Assembly (NCBI GenBank): GCA_963826505.1 | Contig: CAWGXG010000006.1 | Location: 62,001 to 126,000 of the forward strand | From: CAWGXG01 sp963826505 | GTDB taxonomy: Bacteria > Chloroflexota > Anaerolineae > Aggregatilineales > Aggregatilineaceae | Length of the DNA stretch: 64,000 bases | Direction: 5' to 3' | In this document: piece after piece, positions 8,424-16,847 of the stretch | How positions within the stretch are numbered: the first letter of the stretch is position 1 | Layout: every line of letters begins with the position of its first letter | Translations under genes and position numbers: made by a program | Notes under the pieces: generated by a model | Seen by the model: the letters and a program-made list of their open reading frames with translations, nothing else | Told to the model about the DNA's origin: nothing | The model's database searches: none

Positions 8424-9428
8424 ATGCAATACCGTTTTATGGGACGTACTGGCCTCAAGGTTTCGGAACTGTGTATGGGCACCCAAACCTTTGGTTGGGG
8501 AGCCGAGGAATCCGCCGCGCACCACATGGCGAGCCAGTTTGTCGATGCTGGGGGCAATTTCCTCGATACGTCGAATATCTACAACGAAGGACAGTCGGAG
8601 ATCATTTTGGGTCGCTGGCTCAAACAGCAGCCGGACCGGTCCCGCCTGGTGATTGCGTCCAAAGTGTTTTTTCCGGCGGGCGAGGGGCCGAATGATACTG
8701 GTCTCACGCGCAAACATATTTTCGCCCAGATTGACGCCAGTTTGCGACGTCTGCAAACAGATTATCTTGACCTCTATCAAACACACTGCTGGGATGCCTC
8801 GACGCCGCTCGAAGAGACGCTGCGCGCTTTCGACGATCTGATCCGGGCGGGGAAAGTGCGCTACATCGGCGCGTCGAACTTCACGCCATCGCAGCTCATG
8901 CGGGCGATTATGCTCAGCGAGGCGCATGGCTGGGCGCGCTTCGACTGTCTCCAGCCGGAATACAGCCTGCTGGTACGCAGTACGGAATGGGAACTGCTGC
9001 CGGTCTGCCAGGAGATGGGCGTAGGAGTCATCGCGTGGTCGCCGTTGGCAGGTGGGTGGCTGACGGGCAAATACCGGCGCGATCAGCCGCCGCCCCCGGA
9101 CAGCCGGGTCGGACGTGCCGATCGTTGGGACGATCTACCCGATCAGCGCGAAACGGAGCGCACATGGACGATCGTCGACACGCTGGTTGAGATTGCCAGC
9201 CAGCGCGGCAAGACGCCGTCGCAGGTCGCGTTGAACTGGCTGCTGCGCAAACCTGTCGTGACTGCGCCCATTTTTGGCGCGCGCACGCCCCAACAGCTTG
9301 ACCAAAATCTCGGCGCGGTGGGTTGGGAACTGTCGCCGGACGAGGTCACCGCGCTTGATGCCGCCAGCGCGATCTCGTTGCCGTCGCCTTACAGTTTCAT
9401 TGCGCGCTATACGCGCCGCCGCGAGTGA
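8424..9428 (+). CDS. Aldo/keto reductase
   Basis: This is an NADPH-dependent TIM-barrel oxidoreductase of 334 residues, close to the family's usual length. The catalytic tetrad is visible as D48 and Y53 (FLDTSNIY), K80 (VIASKV) and H121 (YQTHCWD). The C-terminal nucleotide-binding segment includes APIFGARTPQQLDQNLGA. I chose ATG 8424 because GAGGAG lies 8 bases upstream; a TTG at 8418 is too close to it. The substrate is unknown, but it stands next to sugar-catabolic genes and a sugar aldehyde or ketose is plausible. It is transcribed alone and ends at a strong hairpin shared with the convergent SIS gene. Confidence 0.93.
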   Translation: MQYRFMGRTGLKVSELCMGTQTFGWGAEESAAHHMASQFVDAGGNFLDTSNIYNEGQSEIILGRWLKQQPDRSRLVIASKVFFPAGEGPNDTGLTRKHIFAQIDASLRRLQTDYLDLYQTHCWDASTPLEETLRAFDDLIRAGKVRYIGASNFTPSQLMRAIMLSEAHGWARFDCLQPEYSLLVRSTEWELLPVCQEMGVGVIAWSPLAGGWLTGKYRRDQPPPPDSRVGRADRWDDLPDQRETERTWTIVDTLVEIASQRGKTPSQVALNWLLRKPVVTAPIFGARTPQQLDQNLGAVGWELSPDEVTALDAASAISLPSPYSFIARYTRRRE

Positions 9429-9463
9429 GTCCCAGCTAACCGGATCGCAGACCGTGCAGAGCA

Positions 9464-9510
9464 GAAAACGAGGCCGCGTCCCGAGTGGGATCGTGGCCTC
9501 GCTGTTTCTC
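9464..9510. terminator. Bidirectional Rho-independent terminator
   Basis: CGAGGCC at 9469-9475 pairs with GGCCTCG at 9495-9501, and an inner TCCC/GGGA stem extends it. Toward the plus strand it is followed by gctgtttctc, and toward the minus strand by cgttttctg. It lies between convergent genes and probably serves both. Confidence 0.75.
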
Positions 9511-9532
9511 TGCGGCGAACTGCTTTTCCGAT

Positions 9533-10595
9533 TTACGGCCAGGTGGCCTGACCCTTCGCCAGGATGCCGCGCCCCATGAAAACACGCTCGTCCAGGTCAT
9601 GGATCCCGGCCAGCAGCGCCGAATAGACCGTGAACCATTGCAGCGGGATCAGAAATACGAACGGCGCTAAGAGCGGGTGTACGTCGCCGTAGTCGGCCAT
9701 ATCGTACACGATGGTCCGGACGTTATCGCGCGTCTGCACGAGGTCGATCACGCGCTGCGTCATCGCGCGCGTTTCGTCCGTCCCCAGCAGAAACACGATG
9801 TCGGCGCCTTGGCGGTCGAGCATTTCGGCGGGTCCGTGCCGGAATTCTGCGCTCTCGATCACCGAGCCGTGCACGCGGATATTCTCCATGAAAACCGTCA
9901 GAGCAAACTTGTACGCCAATCCATACAGCGGACCAGCCGCCACGACATACAACAGCTCGGAGTCAGCAAACGTTTTCGCCAGTTCGGCGGCTCGGGCTTC
10001 GCTTTCGCGGTAGACGCGGCCCAGGACTTTCGGCAAGATTCCGCAACCCGTCCAGCACCGGCGCAGCGTCAGAATTGCCTTGCAGCCGCGCGACTTCCAG
10101 CGCGAACAGGTAAACAGCGGCCAACGGCATGATGTACAATGCCGTCGAATCGTAGTCGATCAGCCGGTCGGCTTCGCTGGCCATCACGCTGTCGCGCCGC
10201 CGGGCGATCGCGATTGTGCGCGCGCCTTTAGCTTTGGCGTGACGCAGCGCGGCAACGGTGTCCTCGGTGTTGCCCGAATAGGACGCCAGGAACACCCACG
10301 CCTTGCTATTGAGCCGCTGCGGATTGCGCCAGATGAGATCGTAACTGGTGAGCACATCCGAAGTCAGCGTGGTGAAGCGGTCGAGCATATATTTGCCCGA
10401 CCACATATTCGACCACGACCCGCCGCCGCCCACGAAAAACACGTGCTCAATTCCACTTGTGACCGCTTCTACGGCCAGGGCCTTGATCGCCTCAGCGCTT
10501 TCGGCCAGAAAGTTCGCCAGGTCATGTTCCAGTCGCGGGGCCGTGAACAACTCGCTTTGCTTGGCGCGTTCTACCAGGGGAGCAAGGTCCGTCAC
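9533..10595 (-). pseudogene. SIS-domain sugar isomerase/deglycase, single frameshift
   Basis: Two overlapping reading frames together encode one double-SIS protein of about 350 residues. The first frame (10595 to about 10040) carries the N-terminal SIS domain with FFVGGGGSWSNMW and FLASYSGNTEDTV. The second frame continues from about 10036 with RVYRESEARAAELAKTF and the second SIS domain, including ESAEFRHGPAEML. A one-base slip near 10036-10050 joins the halves without loss of sequence. The SGNTEDT phosphosugar motif places it near FrlB/AgaS-like ketose-amine or amino-sugar phosphate enzymes. It is the last gene of the minus-strand sugar operon and starts 13 bases after the aldolase. Whether the frameshift is real or a consensus error cannot be decided here; both halves look unselected against. 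Confidence 0.8.
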
Positions 10596-10607
10596 AGTCC
10601 ATTCCTT

Positions 10608-11285
10608 TCACAGACTCGCCCGAATCGAGCGGATCATGGCCAGCAATTCCGCGACCAACTCCTGAATCTTGGCAAATTCTCCAGCTTTAACCCAATCACT
10701 GCGGATCATCTTGCTGCCCATGCCCACGCACGCCGCGCCTGCTTCGAACCACGCGCGCAGATTGTCCTCGGTCGGGCTGACGCCGCCGGTTGGCATGATA
10801 CGCGTCCAGGGTCGGGGACCACGCACGGCTTTGATGAAGCCCGGTCCACCTACAGAGTCGCCAGGGAACGCTTTCACGATTTCCGCGCCCCATTCTTCCG
10901 CCGTGGCAATTTCGTTCACTGTACCGCAGCCCGGCACGTAGGCGATCTTGCGGCGGTTGCACAGGCGCGCGACCTCGACATTAAAGTTCGGGCCGACGAT
11001 GAAGTTGGCGCCGTGCGCCAGGAACAGCGCCGCCGTCGGCGCGTCCTCAACGGAGCCGACACCTACGATCAGGTCGGGGAACTGCTGCGCGCAGGTCTTG
11101 ATCAGCGGGCTGAAGACTTCGATCGCGAAATCGCCGCGATTGGTGAATTCCAACACATGCCCGCCGCCATTGGCCAGCGCGGCAGCGACTTGCTGCGCCG
11201 TAGCCAGATCCTTGTGATAGAACAGCGGCACCATGCCGTCGGCCAAAACGGTATTCAATACGGTAAGTCGGTCAAAACGGGCCAT
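10608..11285 (-). CDS. eda: KDPG/KHG aldolase family protein
   Basis: This 225-residue class I aldolase of the Eda family cleaves 2-keto-3-deoxy-6-phosphogluconate to pyruvate and glyceraldehyde-3-phosphate. Visible marks are E46 and R50 (LEFTNRG), the line VGVGSVED, and the Schiff-base lysine K138 in IVKAFPGD. The C-terminal phosphate-binding line is MPTGGVSPT. It sits in an operon with SIS, phosphotriesterase-like, FGGY kinase and dehydrogenase genes, and could also serve the uronate genes 15 kb away by using KDPG from the Kdu route. The ARTNRG-like variant EFTNRG and slightly long C-terminus leave room for a related 2-keto-3-deoxy sugar acid substrate. Confidence 0.88.
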   Translation of the reverse strand: MARFDRLTVLNTVLADGMVPLFYHKDLATAQQVAAALANGGGHVLEFTNRGDFAIEVFSPLIKTCAQQFPDLIVGVGSVEDAPTAALFLAHGANFIVGPNFNVEVARLCNRRKIAYVPGCGTVNEIATAEEWGAEIVKAFPGDSVGGPGFIKAVRGPRPWTRIMPTGGVSPTEDNLRAWFEAGAACVGMGSKMIRSDWVKAGEFAKIQELVAELLAMIRSIRASL

Positions 11286-11375
11286 CAGTCGGCTCTCTCC
11301 TTCATACGTCGTGAGCTCTGCTCACGAGCGAATACTCGACGCAGCGGCGTCAAGCGCCGCGCATCGATCAACAGC

Positions 11376-12296
11376 CTACCATGCGAGACGGCGTGCAATG
11401 TTGTCGGCCGTCAGCAGGTGGATAGTAGCGGGCGTGAAACCTTCCGCTTTAAGGCGCGGCACGATGAATTCGGGCAAGAAACACATCCCGGGCCGCCCGC
11501 CGTAATGATGCCACATCGACGCGATCGCCAGGTCCAGGCAGATCGCGATTTGGCTTTCCAACCCCAGCTCGGTCAGCGCCTTGAGCAGCATCCACGCGCT
11601 GTGTTCGGGATCATATTTGGGGCGGGCGAACGTATCATAACCCAGCAGCACCCCGGCCTGTGCCAGCTCACGATGCAGCCCGACATCCGGACGTTTATCG
11701 ACGTGGCACAGGTAGAGCCGGTCAGCCGTCACGCCGCGATCGGTGAAAAACGGGATCAGCTCCTCGACGTTTTCGCCGCGCTCGGTGTGGAACAGGATCA
11801 GCGCATGCGTCTGGCGCGATGCCTCGGCGGCGGCCTCCATCAACACGCGCATTTGCCCGTCGATGACACCCTCATAGCCCACTTTGATGGTCGCGGCCCG
11901 CACGCCGTCGCCGGTTTCGCGCAGGCCGACCGTGAGTTCTTCTACGAACAGCGCGGCGGCTTCTTCCGCCGAGGCCGACCACAGCCAGCTTCGGCGTGGG
12001 TAGTACTTTTGCTGGTGGAAGCCGGTCGTCGCGGTGATGTGCAGCCCGGTCGCCCGCGCCAGCGCGACCAGCTTGTTACCGTCGCGCCCGCAGCCGCCGG
12101 GCTGGCAGTCGACCAGCGTGGTGCCGCCGCCGTCTCGGAATTCGTTCAGTTCCGCCTGGATAGCCTGAAAATCGCTCAAATCCAGCCGCACGTCGGGCGC
12201 GACCCCGTCTGGGGGATCGATCCACACGTGGGCGTGCCCGTCAGCCAGCCTCACCGCTTCAACCGGAGCGAGTCCGGTCACCGTTTGGAAGTTCAC
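11376..12296 (-). CDS. Phosphotriesterase/Php-like amidohydrolase
   Basis: This 306-residue metal-dependent TIM-barrel hydrolase shows the phosphotriesterase-family ligand set: H21 and H23 (DGHAHVW), carboxylated lysine candidate K138 (ATIKVGYEG), H170 (LILFHTERG), H198 (CHVDKRPD) and D255 (CLDLAI). Family members in sugar operons hydrolyse lactones or phosphorylated sugar lactones, and that role fits here better than paraoxonase activity. The start overlaps the FGGY kinase stop by ATGA (12293-12296), so the two are tightly coupled. The exact substrate is unknown. Confidence 0.85.
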   Translation of the reverse strand: MNFQTVTGLAPVEAVRLADGHAHVWIDPPDGVAPDVRLDLSDFQAIQAELNEFRDGGGTTLVDCQPGGCGRDGNKLVALARATGLHITATTGFHQQKYYPRRSWLWSASAEEAAALFVEELTVGLRETGDGVRAATIKVGYEGVIDGQMRVLMEAAAEASRQTHALILFHTERGENVEELIPFFTDRGVTADRLYLCHVDKRPDVGLHRELAQAGVLLGYDTFARPKYDPEHSAWMLLKALTELGLESQIAICLDLAIASMWHHYGGRPGMCFLPEFIVPRLKAEGFTPATIHLLTADNIARRLAW

Positions 12297-13825
12297 AACT
12301 GGGCCTCAGCAATCATGTCATAAACCGGCAGCAGCGCGTGATAGGCCGCTTCAAACACGGGATACACACGGGCATAAACGGCTTGCTCTGCCGGGTCGGG
12401 CTGGCGCGTCTCTGCGATCGCGTTCATGGTTTCGCTCATCGAGAAATCGGGATACAGCCCCACGCCGACCCCACCGGCCAGCGCCGCTCCCATCGAGGTC
12501 GCCTCCTCCAAAATCGCGAGGCGATGCACGGGCACACCGTAGATATTCGCCATCATCTGATTCCAATAGCGCGAGCGCGCCCCGCCGCCGATGACGCGCA
12601 TCGCGTCGATGCGCGCGCCCTGCGCTGTGAACGCGTCCATAATGACGCGCAGATTCATGGTCACGCCTTCCAACACGGCGCGTACCATGTCGGCCCGCGT
12701 ATGCCGGATGGTCAGCCCAATGAACGCACCGCGCGCGCGCGGATTCCAACGCGGGCTGCGCTCGCCGAGCAGGTAGGGCAGGAAGACCAGCCCGTTCGCG
12801 CCCGGCGCTGATTTCTCCGCGCCCAGATTCATCAACTCATACGGGCTGACGCCCAATGCCTCGGCAGCCTGTTGTTCCAGGGGGCATAACTGATCGCGCG
12901 TCCACTGGTACGAGCCGCCTGCCATTTGCATGGTGCCGCACGGGCTGAACATGCCCGGCACGAGATGCGCCCAGGTGAAGGTCTTGAGATCGGGATCGAA
13001 GATCGGTTTTTTGGTCGCCAGGGCAATCCACGACGACGAGCCAATATAGTTATAGGCTGCGCCCTCTTTGACGACACCCGCGCCTGTCGCCGCACACATG
13101 CCATCCCCACCACCGATCACGACCGGCGTGCCCGCTGCGACACCGACTTCGGCAGCCACTTCCGGCAAAACGCCGCCCACCACGTCAATCGAGCGGACCA
13201 ATTCGGGCAGTTGGGCGGGGTCGATCCCGGCGGCCTCGATGATGCGCGCCGACCACGTTCCCGCTTCCAGATCGTACAGGTTCATGCCGGAAGCGTCGGT
13301 CGGCTCGCTCACGAAACGCCCGGTTAGGCGCGCGACCATCGCGTCTTTGGCGTGGACGAACTTGTAGGTCGCTTTGAAAATGTCCGGCTGGTGATCGCGT
13401 ATCCACAACATTTTGCACAGCGAATAGGACGCGCTGAGGCGGTGCCCGGTGATGCGATACACATCTTCGGGAGCGATGCGTTCGCCCAGCCAGCGTTCCT
13501 GCTCCACAGCGCGCTGATCCGCCCAAATGATCGCGTTGCGGATCGGTTTGGCGTGGGCGTCGAGCGGCACGCAGCCCATCATCTGCCCGCTGAAGGTGAT
13601 CGCGGCGATGCTGTCGGCCCCGATCCCCGACTGGCGCAGTAGGTCTTGGGTAGACACGCATACCGCGCGCCACCAGTCTTCCGGGTTTTGCTCGGCCCAC
13701 CCGGTATGGGCATATTCGGTGCCATATCCATAAAATGCGCTGCCGACGAGCGCGCCGTCTTTGTCATACAGCGTCGCTTTGTTGCCGGTCGTGCCCAAGT
13801 CGTGAGCAAGAATATAGTTTTTCAT
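12293..13825 (-). CDS. FGGY-family carbohydrate kinase, xylulokinase-like
   Basis: This 510-residue two-domain sugar kinase starts with the ATP/substrate line LAHDLGTTGNKATLYD. It has the FGGY motif region FSGQMMGCVPLD and IIWADQRA, and the second nucleotide site RVIGGGARSRYWNQMMA. The FGGY family phosphorylates pentuloses, glycerol, gluconate, erythritol and related sugars. The layout is nearest xylulokinase, but the substrate is not fixed by these motifs. It is the third gene of the operon, with a GAGGGT ribosome site before the ATG. Its partners (phosphotriesterase-like hydrolase, KDPG-type aldolase, 2-hydroxyacid dehydrogenase) suggest an acid-sugar or lactone route. Confidence 0.92.
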   Translation of the reverse strand: MKNYILAHDLGTTGNKATLYDKDGALVGSAFYGYGTEYAHTGWAEQNPEDWWRAVCVSTQDLLRQSGIGADSIAAITFSGQMMGCVPLDAHAKPIRNAIIWADQRAVEQERWLGERIAPEDVYRITGHRLSASYSLCKMLWIRDHQPDIFKATYKFVHAKDAMVARLTGRFVSEPTDASGMNLYDLEAGTWSARIIEAAGIDPAQLPELVRSIDVVGGVLPEVAAEVGVAAGTPVVIGGGDGMCAATGAGVVKEGAAYNYIGSSSWIALATKKPIFDPDLKTFTWAHLVPGMFSPCGTMQMAGGSYQWTRDQLCPLEQQAAEALGVSPYELMNLGAEKSAPGANGLVFLPYLLGERSPRWNPRARGAFIGLTIRHTRADMVRAVLEGVTMNLRVIMDAFTAQGARIDAMRVIGGGARSRYWNQMMANIYGVPVHRLAILEEATSMGAALAGGVGVGLYPDFSMSETMNAIAETRQPDPAEQAVYARVYPVFEAAYHALLPVYDMIAEAQL

Positions 13826-13894
13826 GATACCCTCATAAGCCTATTTCACCTGCGCGAATTCTCAACAGCAGGGCGTTGTGCTGCCGACTGCCTC

Positions 13895-14314
13895 TCAACT
13901 AAGGCGCTGGTTGAACTCGACCTTCTCACCGTCTGGCCCGCGCACGTTGAAATATTTCACGCCCTTGTCCCAGAAGGTCGGGAGGAAAACCGGCGACGCC
14001 TCCAATGTCTCCAGCCCGACGGCACGAACTTCCTCAAACGCCCGGTCGATGTCGGCCACATCTAGCGCCACGTGATCGATATGACCATCGCGGCGCATGC
14101 CGACTTCGCTCAGGTCTTCGCCTACCAGCTCGTACAATTCCAACACAAACCCATTGAGATCCATCATCGCCACCTGGATCGCCCCGTCATCGACGGATAT
14201 TTCCGCTGTCATGGTCATGGTGAATCCCAACCGACTGTAAAAGGCCATCGACCGTGTGATGTCGGTCACCGGTAGCCCAAGATGCTGCAAACCGCGCACA
14301 TTGCCTTCGAGCAT
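13895..14314 (-). CDS. Glyoxalase/VOC-superfamily protein
   Basis: The protein of 139 residues has the paired beta-alpha-beta-beta-beta modules of the vicinal oxygen chelate fold. Metal-ligand candidates are H in LQHLGLPVTD, E in FVLELYEL, H in DGHIDHVALDV and E in EKVEFNQ. I chose the ATG at 14312-14314 (MLEGNV) because AGGAG lies 7-8 bases upstream; the longer frame has no ribosome site. It lies between the dehydrogenase and the FGGY kinase and is probably a member of the same operon, perhaps an epimerase, dioxygenase or lyase on the same substrate. The reaction is unknown. Confidence 0.85.
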   Translation of the reverse strand: MLEGNVRGLQHLGLPVTDITRSMAFYSRLGFTMTMTAEISVDDGAIQVAMMDLNGFVLELYELVGEDLSEVGMRRDGHIDHVALDVADIDRAFEEVRAVGLETLEASPVFLPTFWDKGVKYFNVRGPDGEKVEFNQRLS

Positions 14315-14463
14315 GGTTTTTCTCCTGATGGTTAACGCCGGTAACAAAGGGTCTGCGCGCGCATTTTTTGTGCGCGGCCAACCCTACAGCGCAGGGTTAA
14401 TTCCTGCACTGTTGGAATCGTACCATTCTGTGGAGCGGCCGAACAGAGAAAGGTATCACGTAA

Positions 14464-15444
14464 TCAGCCATCATTCCGCGTTCTGATGTCAAGTGCTGAC
14501 GGGTTGAGGACGTATTGGCACGGTTTATCTTGCAGCACGGTGACCAGATTTTCTGCGGATAGCATGGCCATGCGTGCCACCGACTCGCGGCTGGTGCCGC
14601 CCATGTGCAGCGTAGCCAGGAAATTGTCCAACGTCAGCAGGGGGTTACCGGCGGGCGGTTCGCTCCAAAAAACATCGGCAGCCGCGCCCGCCAGCTTGCC
14701 GGACGTCAGCGCCGCGTAGAGGTCGTCCTCGTCGACCAGCTCACCGCGCGCCGTGTTCACAAGATAGGCGCCATCCCGCATACGGGCGATCCGGTCGGCG
14801 TTGATCAGGCGCTCGGTTTCGGGCGTCACGGCGCAGTGCAGCGATACGACATGGGCGTCACGCAGCAGACTGTCCAGATCGACCTGGTGCACGCCGGGGA
14901 GATCGATTTTGGAATAGGGATCGTAGACTTCGACGCGCATCCCCAGCGCCTCCGCGCGCAAAGCAACTTCGCGCCCAATCGCACCGAAGCCAATCAAACC
15001 CAGCGTCTTACCGTGCAGCTCCCAGCCGCGCGCGCGTTCCCAAACGGCATTGCGCGTGTTGATCACCGCCTGGGGAATGTTGCGCGCCAGGCTGAAGATC
15101 AGGCCAATCGCCAGTTCGGCCACGGCGATGCGGTTGACGCCCGGCGTGCTGGTCACGGCGATGCCGCGTTGAGTGGCCGCGTCGATGTCCACCCGGTCGA
15201 CGCCTGTCCCATAGCGCGAAATGACGCGCAGGCGATCGGCACGTTCCAATACGGAGGCGTCGCAGTGATCCAGACCCAGGATCACGCCGTCGTACCCGGC
15301 GATCAGCTCGCCGAGTTCGGCGGCGTTCATCGGATTTTTGGGCGGGTGGAGTGTCACGGCGCAGTCGTGATGCCGCAAATACTCATGATGCGGTCCTTCG
15401 TCATTGCAGAACGAGCGCGCTGTCACGAGCACTCGAAAAGCCAT
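14464..15444 (-). CDS. D-2-hydroxyacid dehydrogenase (3-phosphoglycerate dehydrogenase-like)
   Basis: This NAD-dependent dehydrogenase of 326 residues has the Rossmann motif GFGAIG at 152-157. The catalytic triad is R233 (NTARGELV), E262 (WSEPP) and H280 (ATLHMGGTS). It lacks the regulatory ACT domain of biosynthetic SerA, so a catabolic 2-hydroxyacid or sugar-acid dehydrogenase is more likely than serine synthesis. I chose ATG 15444 because an AGGAGAG site lies upstream; longer frames have no ribosome site and poor coding quality. It is the first gene of the minus-strand sugar operon and is divergent from the GntR remnant. Confidence 0.9.
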   Translation of the reverse strand: MAFRVLVTARSFCNDEGPHHEYLRHHDCAVTLHPPKNPMNAAELGELIAGYDGVILGLDHCDASVLERADRLRVISRYGTGVDRVDIDAATQRGIAVTSTPGVNRIAVAELAIGLIFSLARNIPQAVINTRNAVWERARGWELHGKTLGLIGFGAIGREVALRAEALGMRVEVYDPYSKIDLPGVHQVDLDSLLRDAHVVSLHCAVTPETERLINADRIARMRDGAYLVNTARGELVDEDDLYAALTSGKLAGAAADVFWSEPPAGNPLLTLDNFLATLHMGGTSRESVARMAMLSAENLVTVLQDKPCQYVLNPSALDIRTRNDG

Positions 15445-15698
15445 GGGGTTCTCTCCTGTCGTGCTCTCGCGCGTCCAACCACGCGCAGCACCGCGACGGT
15501 AGACGGGTGACCGACCTCTAAACACGATCAGCCTCGATCCGGGACCGCAGGGGAAGGCCAAGACACGGTAGGATGATGATGCATGAGGTTTTCCCCGGTT
15601 GGGTGGGATGGTTCCTGGTGCCAGACAACGGTCCCCAACGCACACAGAAAAAGCACGAATCTCGCCCGGAATCGAGAGAGATCAAGCTCAAAACCAGG
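15445..15698. other. Divergent intergenic region
   Basis: This region separates the minus-strand hydroxyacid dehydrogenase operon from the plus-strand GntR remnant. The plus-strand promoter lies at its right end and is listed separately. The minus-strand promoter must lie here as well, but no clear -35/-10 pair stands out on that strand. Confidence 0.4.
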
Positions 15699-15727
15699 TT
15701 GCACGAAACCAATTTTGAGCTTATAAT
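15699..15727 (+). promoter_or_regulatory. Sigma-70-type promoter upstream of the GntR remnant
   Basis: TTGCAC at 15699-15704 and TATAAT at 15722-15727 are separated by 17 bases, an almost consensus promoter. Transcription would start near 15734, just upstream of the palindrome at 15762-15784. Confidence 0.7.
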
Positions 15728-15761
15728 ACAATCAAAAGCCTGTAATGACAAGATGACAGGG

Positions 15762-15784
15762 TGACAGTGTGAAATACACTGTCA
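15762..15784. promoter_or_regulatory. Perfect palindrome, putative GntR-family operator
   Basis: TGACAGTGT at 15762-15770 and ACACTGTCA at 15776-15784 are exact inverted repeats around a GAAAT centre. The palindrome covers the GTG start codon of the regulator remnant and lies 35 bases past the promoter, a good position for autorepression. The regulator itself is broken, so an intact paralogue elsewhere may still use it. Confidence 0.7.
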
Positions 15785-16595
15785 ATCTTACCAGCGCCAT
15801 TCCTTATTACGTCCAGGTACGAGATACGATTCAGGCCCATATTCAGGATGCGGAATGGCAGTCCGGCGATCAGCTCCTTAGTGAGACTGAGTAGTGCCGG
15901 ATGTTTTCGGTCAGCCGGACGGTGATCCGCCAGGCGCTGAACGATCTGGTCAACGAAGGGTTCGTGACGCGCAAAAAGGGCAAAGGGGCTTTCGTCGCCC
16001 TGCCGAAAATCCGGGAACGGCTCGTTCAAAATTGACTGGCTTCTACCAGGACATGGTCGAACAAGGCTATACGCCGGTCGCCCATGTGCTTCGGCAGGAC
16101 AGCGTGCCCACCAGTCCGAAAGACCGGTTATCTAGAAACCGCACTCGGTACGCCGGTGATGGTGATCGAACGTTTGCGGCTTGTTCAAGATCTGCCGATC
16201 CAACTGGTAACGACTTACATCCCTCACGCGCTCTGTCTGACGTTGCTAGAGGCAGATCTTTCGGAACAATCGCTGTACTCGTTTCTTGAACAGTCGCAAG
16301 GCATCGTTATCGCGCGAGGACACCGGTCGATCGAGGCCGCGCCCGCCAACGAGTACGAGGTACGACTCTGTAAGTGCAGCGTGGAGCACCTCTGATTTTG
16401 CTGGACAGCGGGAGCTATTTGAGTGACGGGACAGCGGTCGAATATTAGCATGCGCTGCATCGTGGGGATCGGACCCGGTTTGAAGTCGATTTGGTCCGCA
16501 TGCGTGATCTGAAATTCAGCGATTCGAGTGCCCTGGAATATGGCGATATTCACCCTGGCAGCGGCGTGATTTCGCGTCCAACGGAACCGTCGTAA
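15769..16595 (+). pseudogene. Decayed GntR/UTRA-family transcriptional regulator
   Basis: Pieced together across frames, this is a HutC-type regulator of about 270 residues. The start is GTG 15769 (VKYTVNLTSAIPYYVQVRD), followed by the winged helix IQAHIQDAEWQSGDQLLSET. An in-frame TAG at about 15892-15894 stands where GntR proteins have a leucine. The recognition helix SVSRTVIRQALNDL follows. Frame changes are needed near 16035 (GFYQDMVEQGYTPV), near 16115 (ETALGTPVMVIERLRLVQ), near 16365-16390, and around 16430-16450 before the C-terminal HPGSGVISRPTEPS and TAA at 16593-16595. The C-terminal UTRA ligand domain is recognisable. With a nonsense codon and about four shifts, decay is more likely than error alone. 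It precedes the sugar importer it presumably once controlled. Confidence 0.8.
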
Positions 16596-16705
16596 AATAG
16601 GTGTAATAGTAAAATGCGACATACCCGGATGGGTTTTGGGGCAAGTGCGGTATCCGAGCGTAACATGTAAACCGTGCGCCGGGTGGTGCGCAGCGCCCGA
16701 AATCC

Positions 16706-16720
16706 CATGTTTGTAACATG
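16706..16720. promoter_or_regulatory. Short palindrome upstream of the sugar-binding protein gene
   Basis: CATGTT and AACATG flank a TGT centre, 130 bases before the binding-protein ATG and downstream of the regulator remnant. It could be an operator of the importer promoter, but it is short and no clear -35/-10 pair was placed next to it. Confidence 0.35.
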
Positions 16721-16847
16721 CTCCGTTCAGTTTTGAAGACAGGTCAAATCACCTATTCGTGTGTCTCATAGAAAGGAGGGCCCCGCGTTAATCCGTCTGT
16801 TTGCCTAAATCTCAACCATATTCAGGCTTAGGGAGATCAAAAGGATA

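Noticed and set aside
10080..12323. Long plus-strand open frame opposite the aldolase and phosphotriesterase-like genes
   Set aside because: It is antisense to genes with clear motifs, lacks a ribosome site, and its composition (many R, A, H, Q) is typical of reverse-strand shadows in GC-rich DNA.
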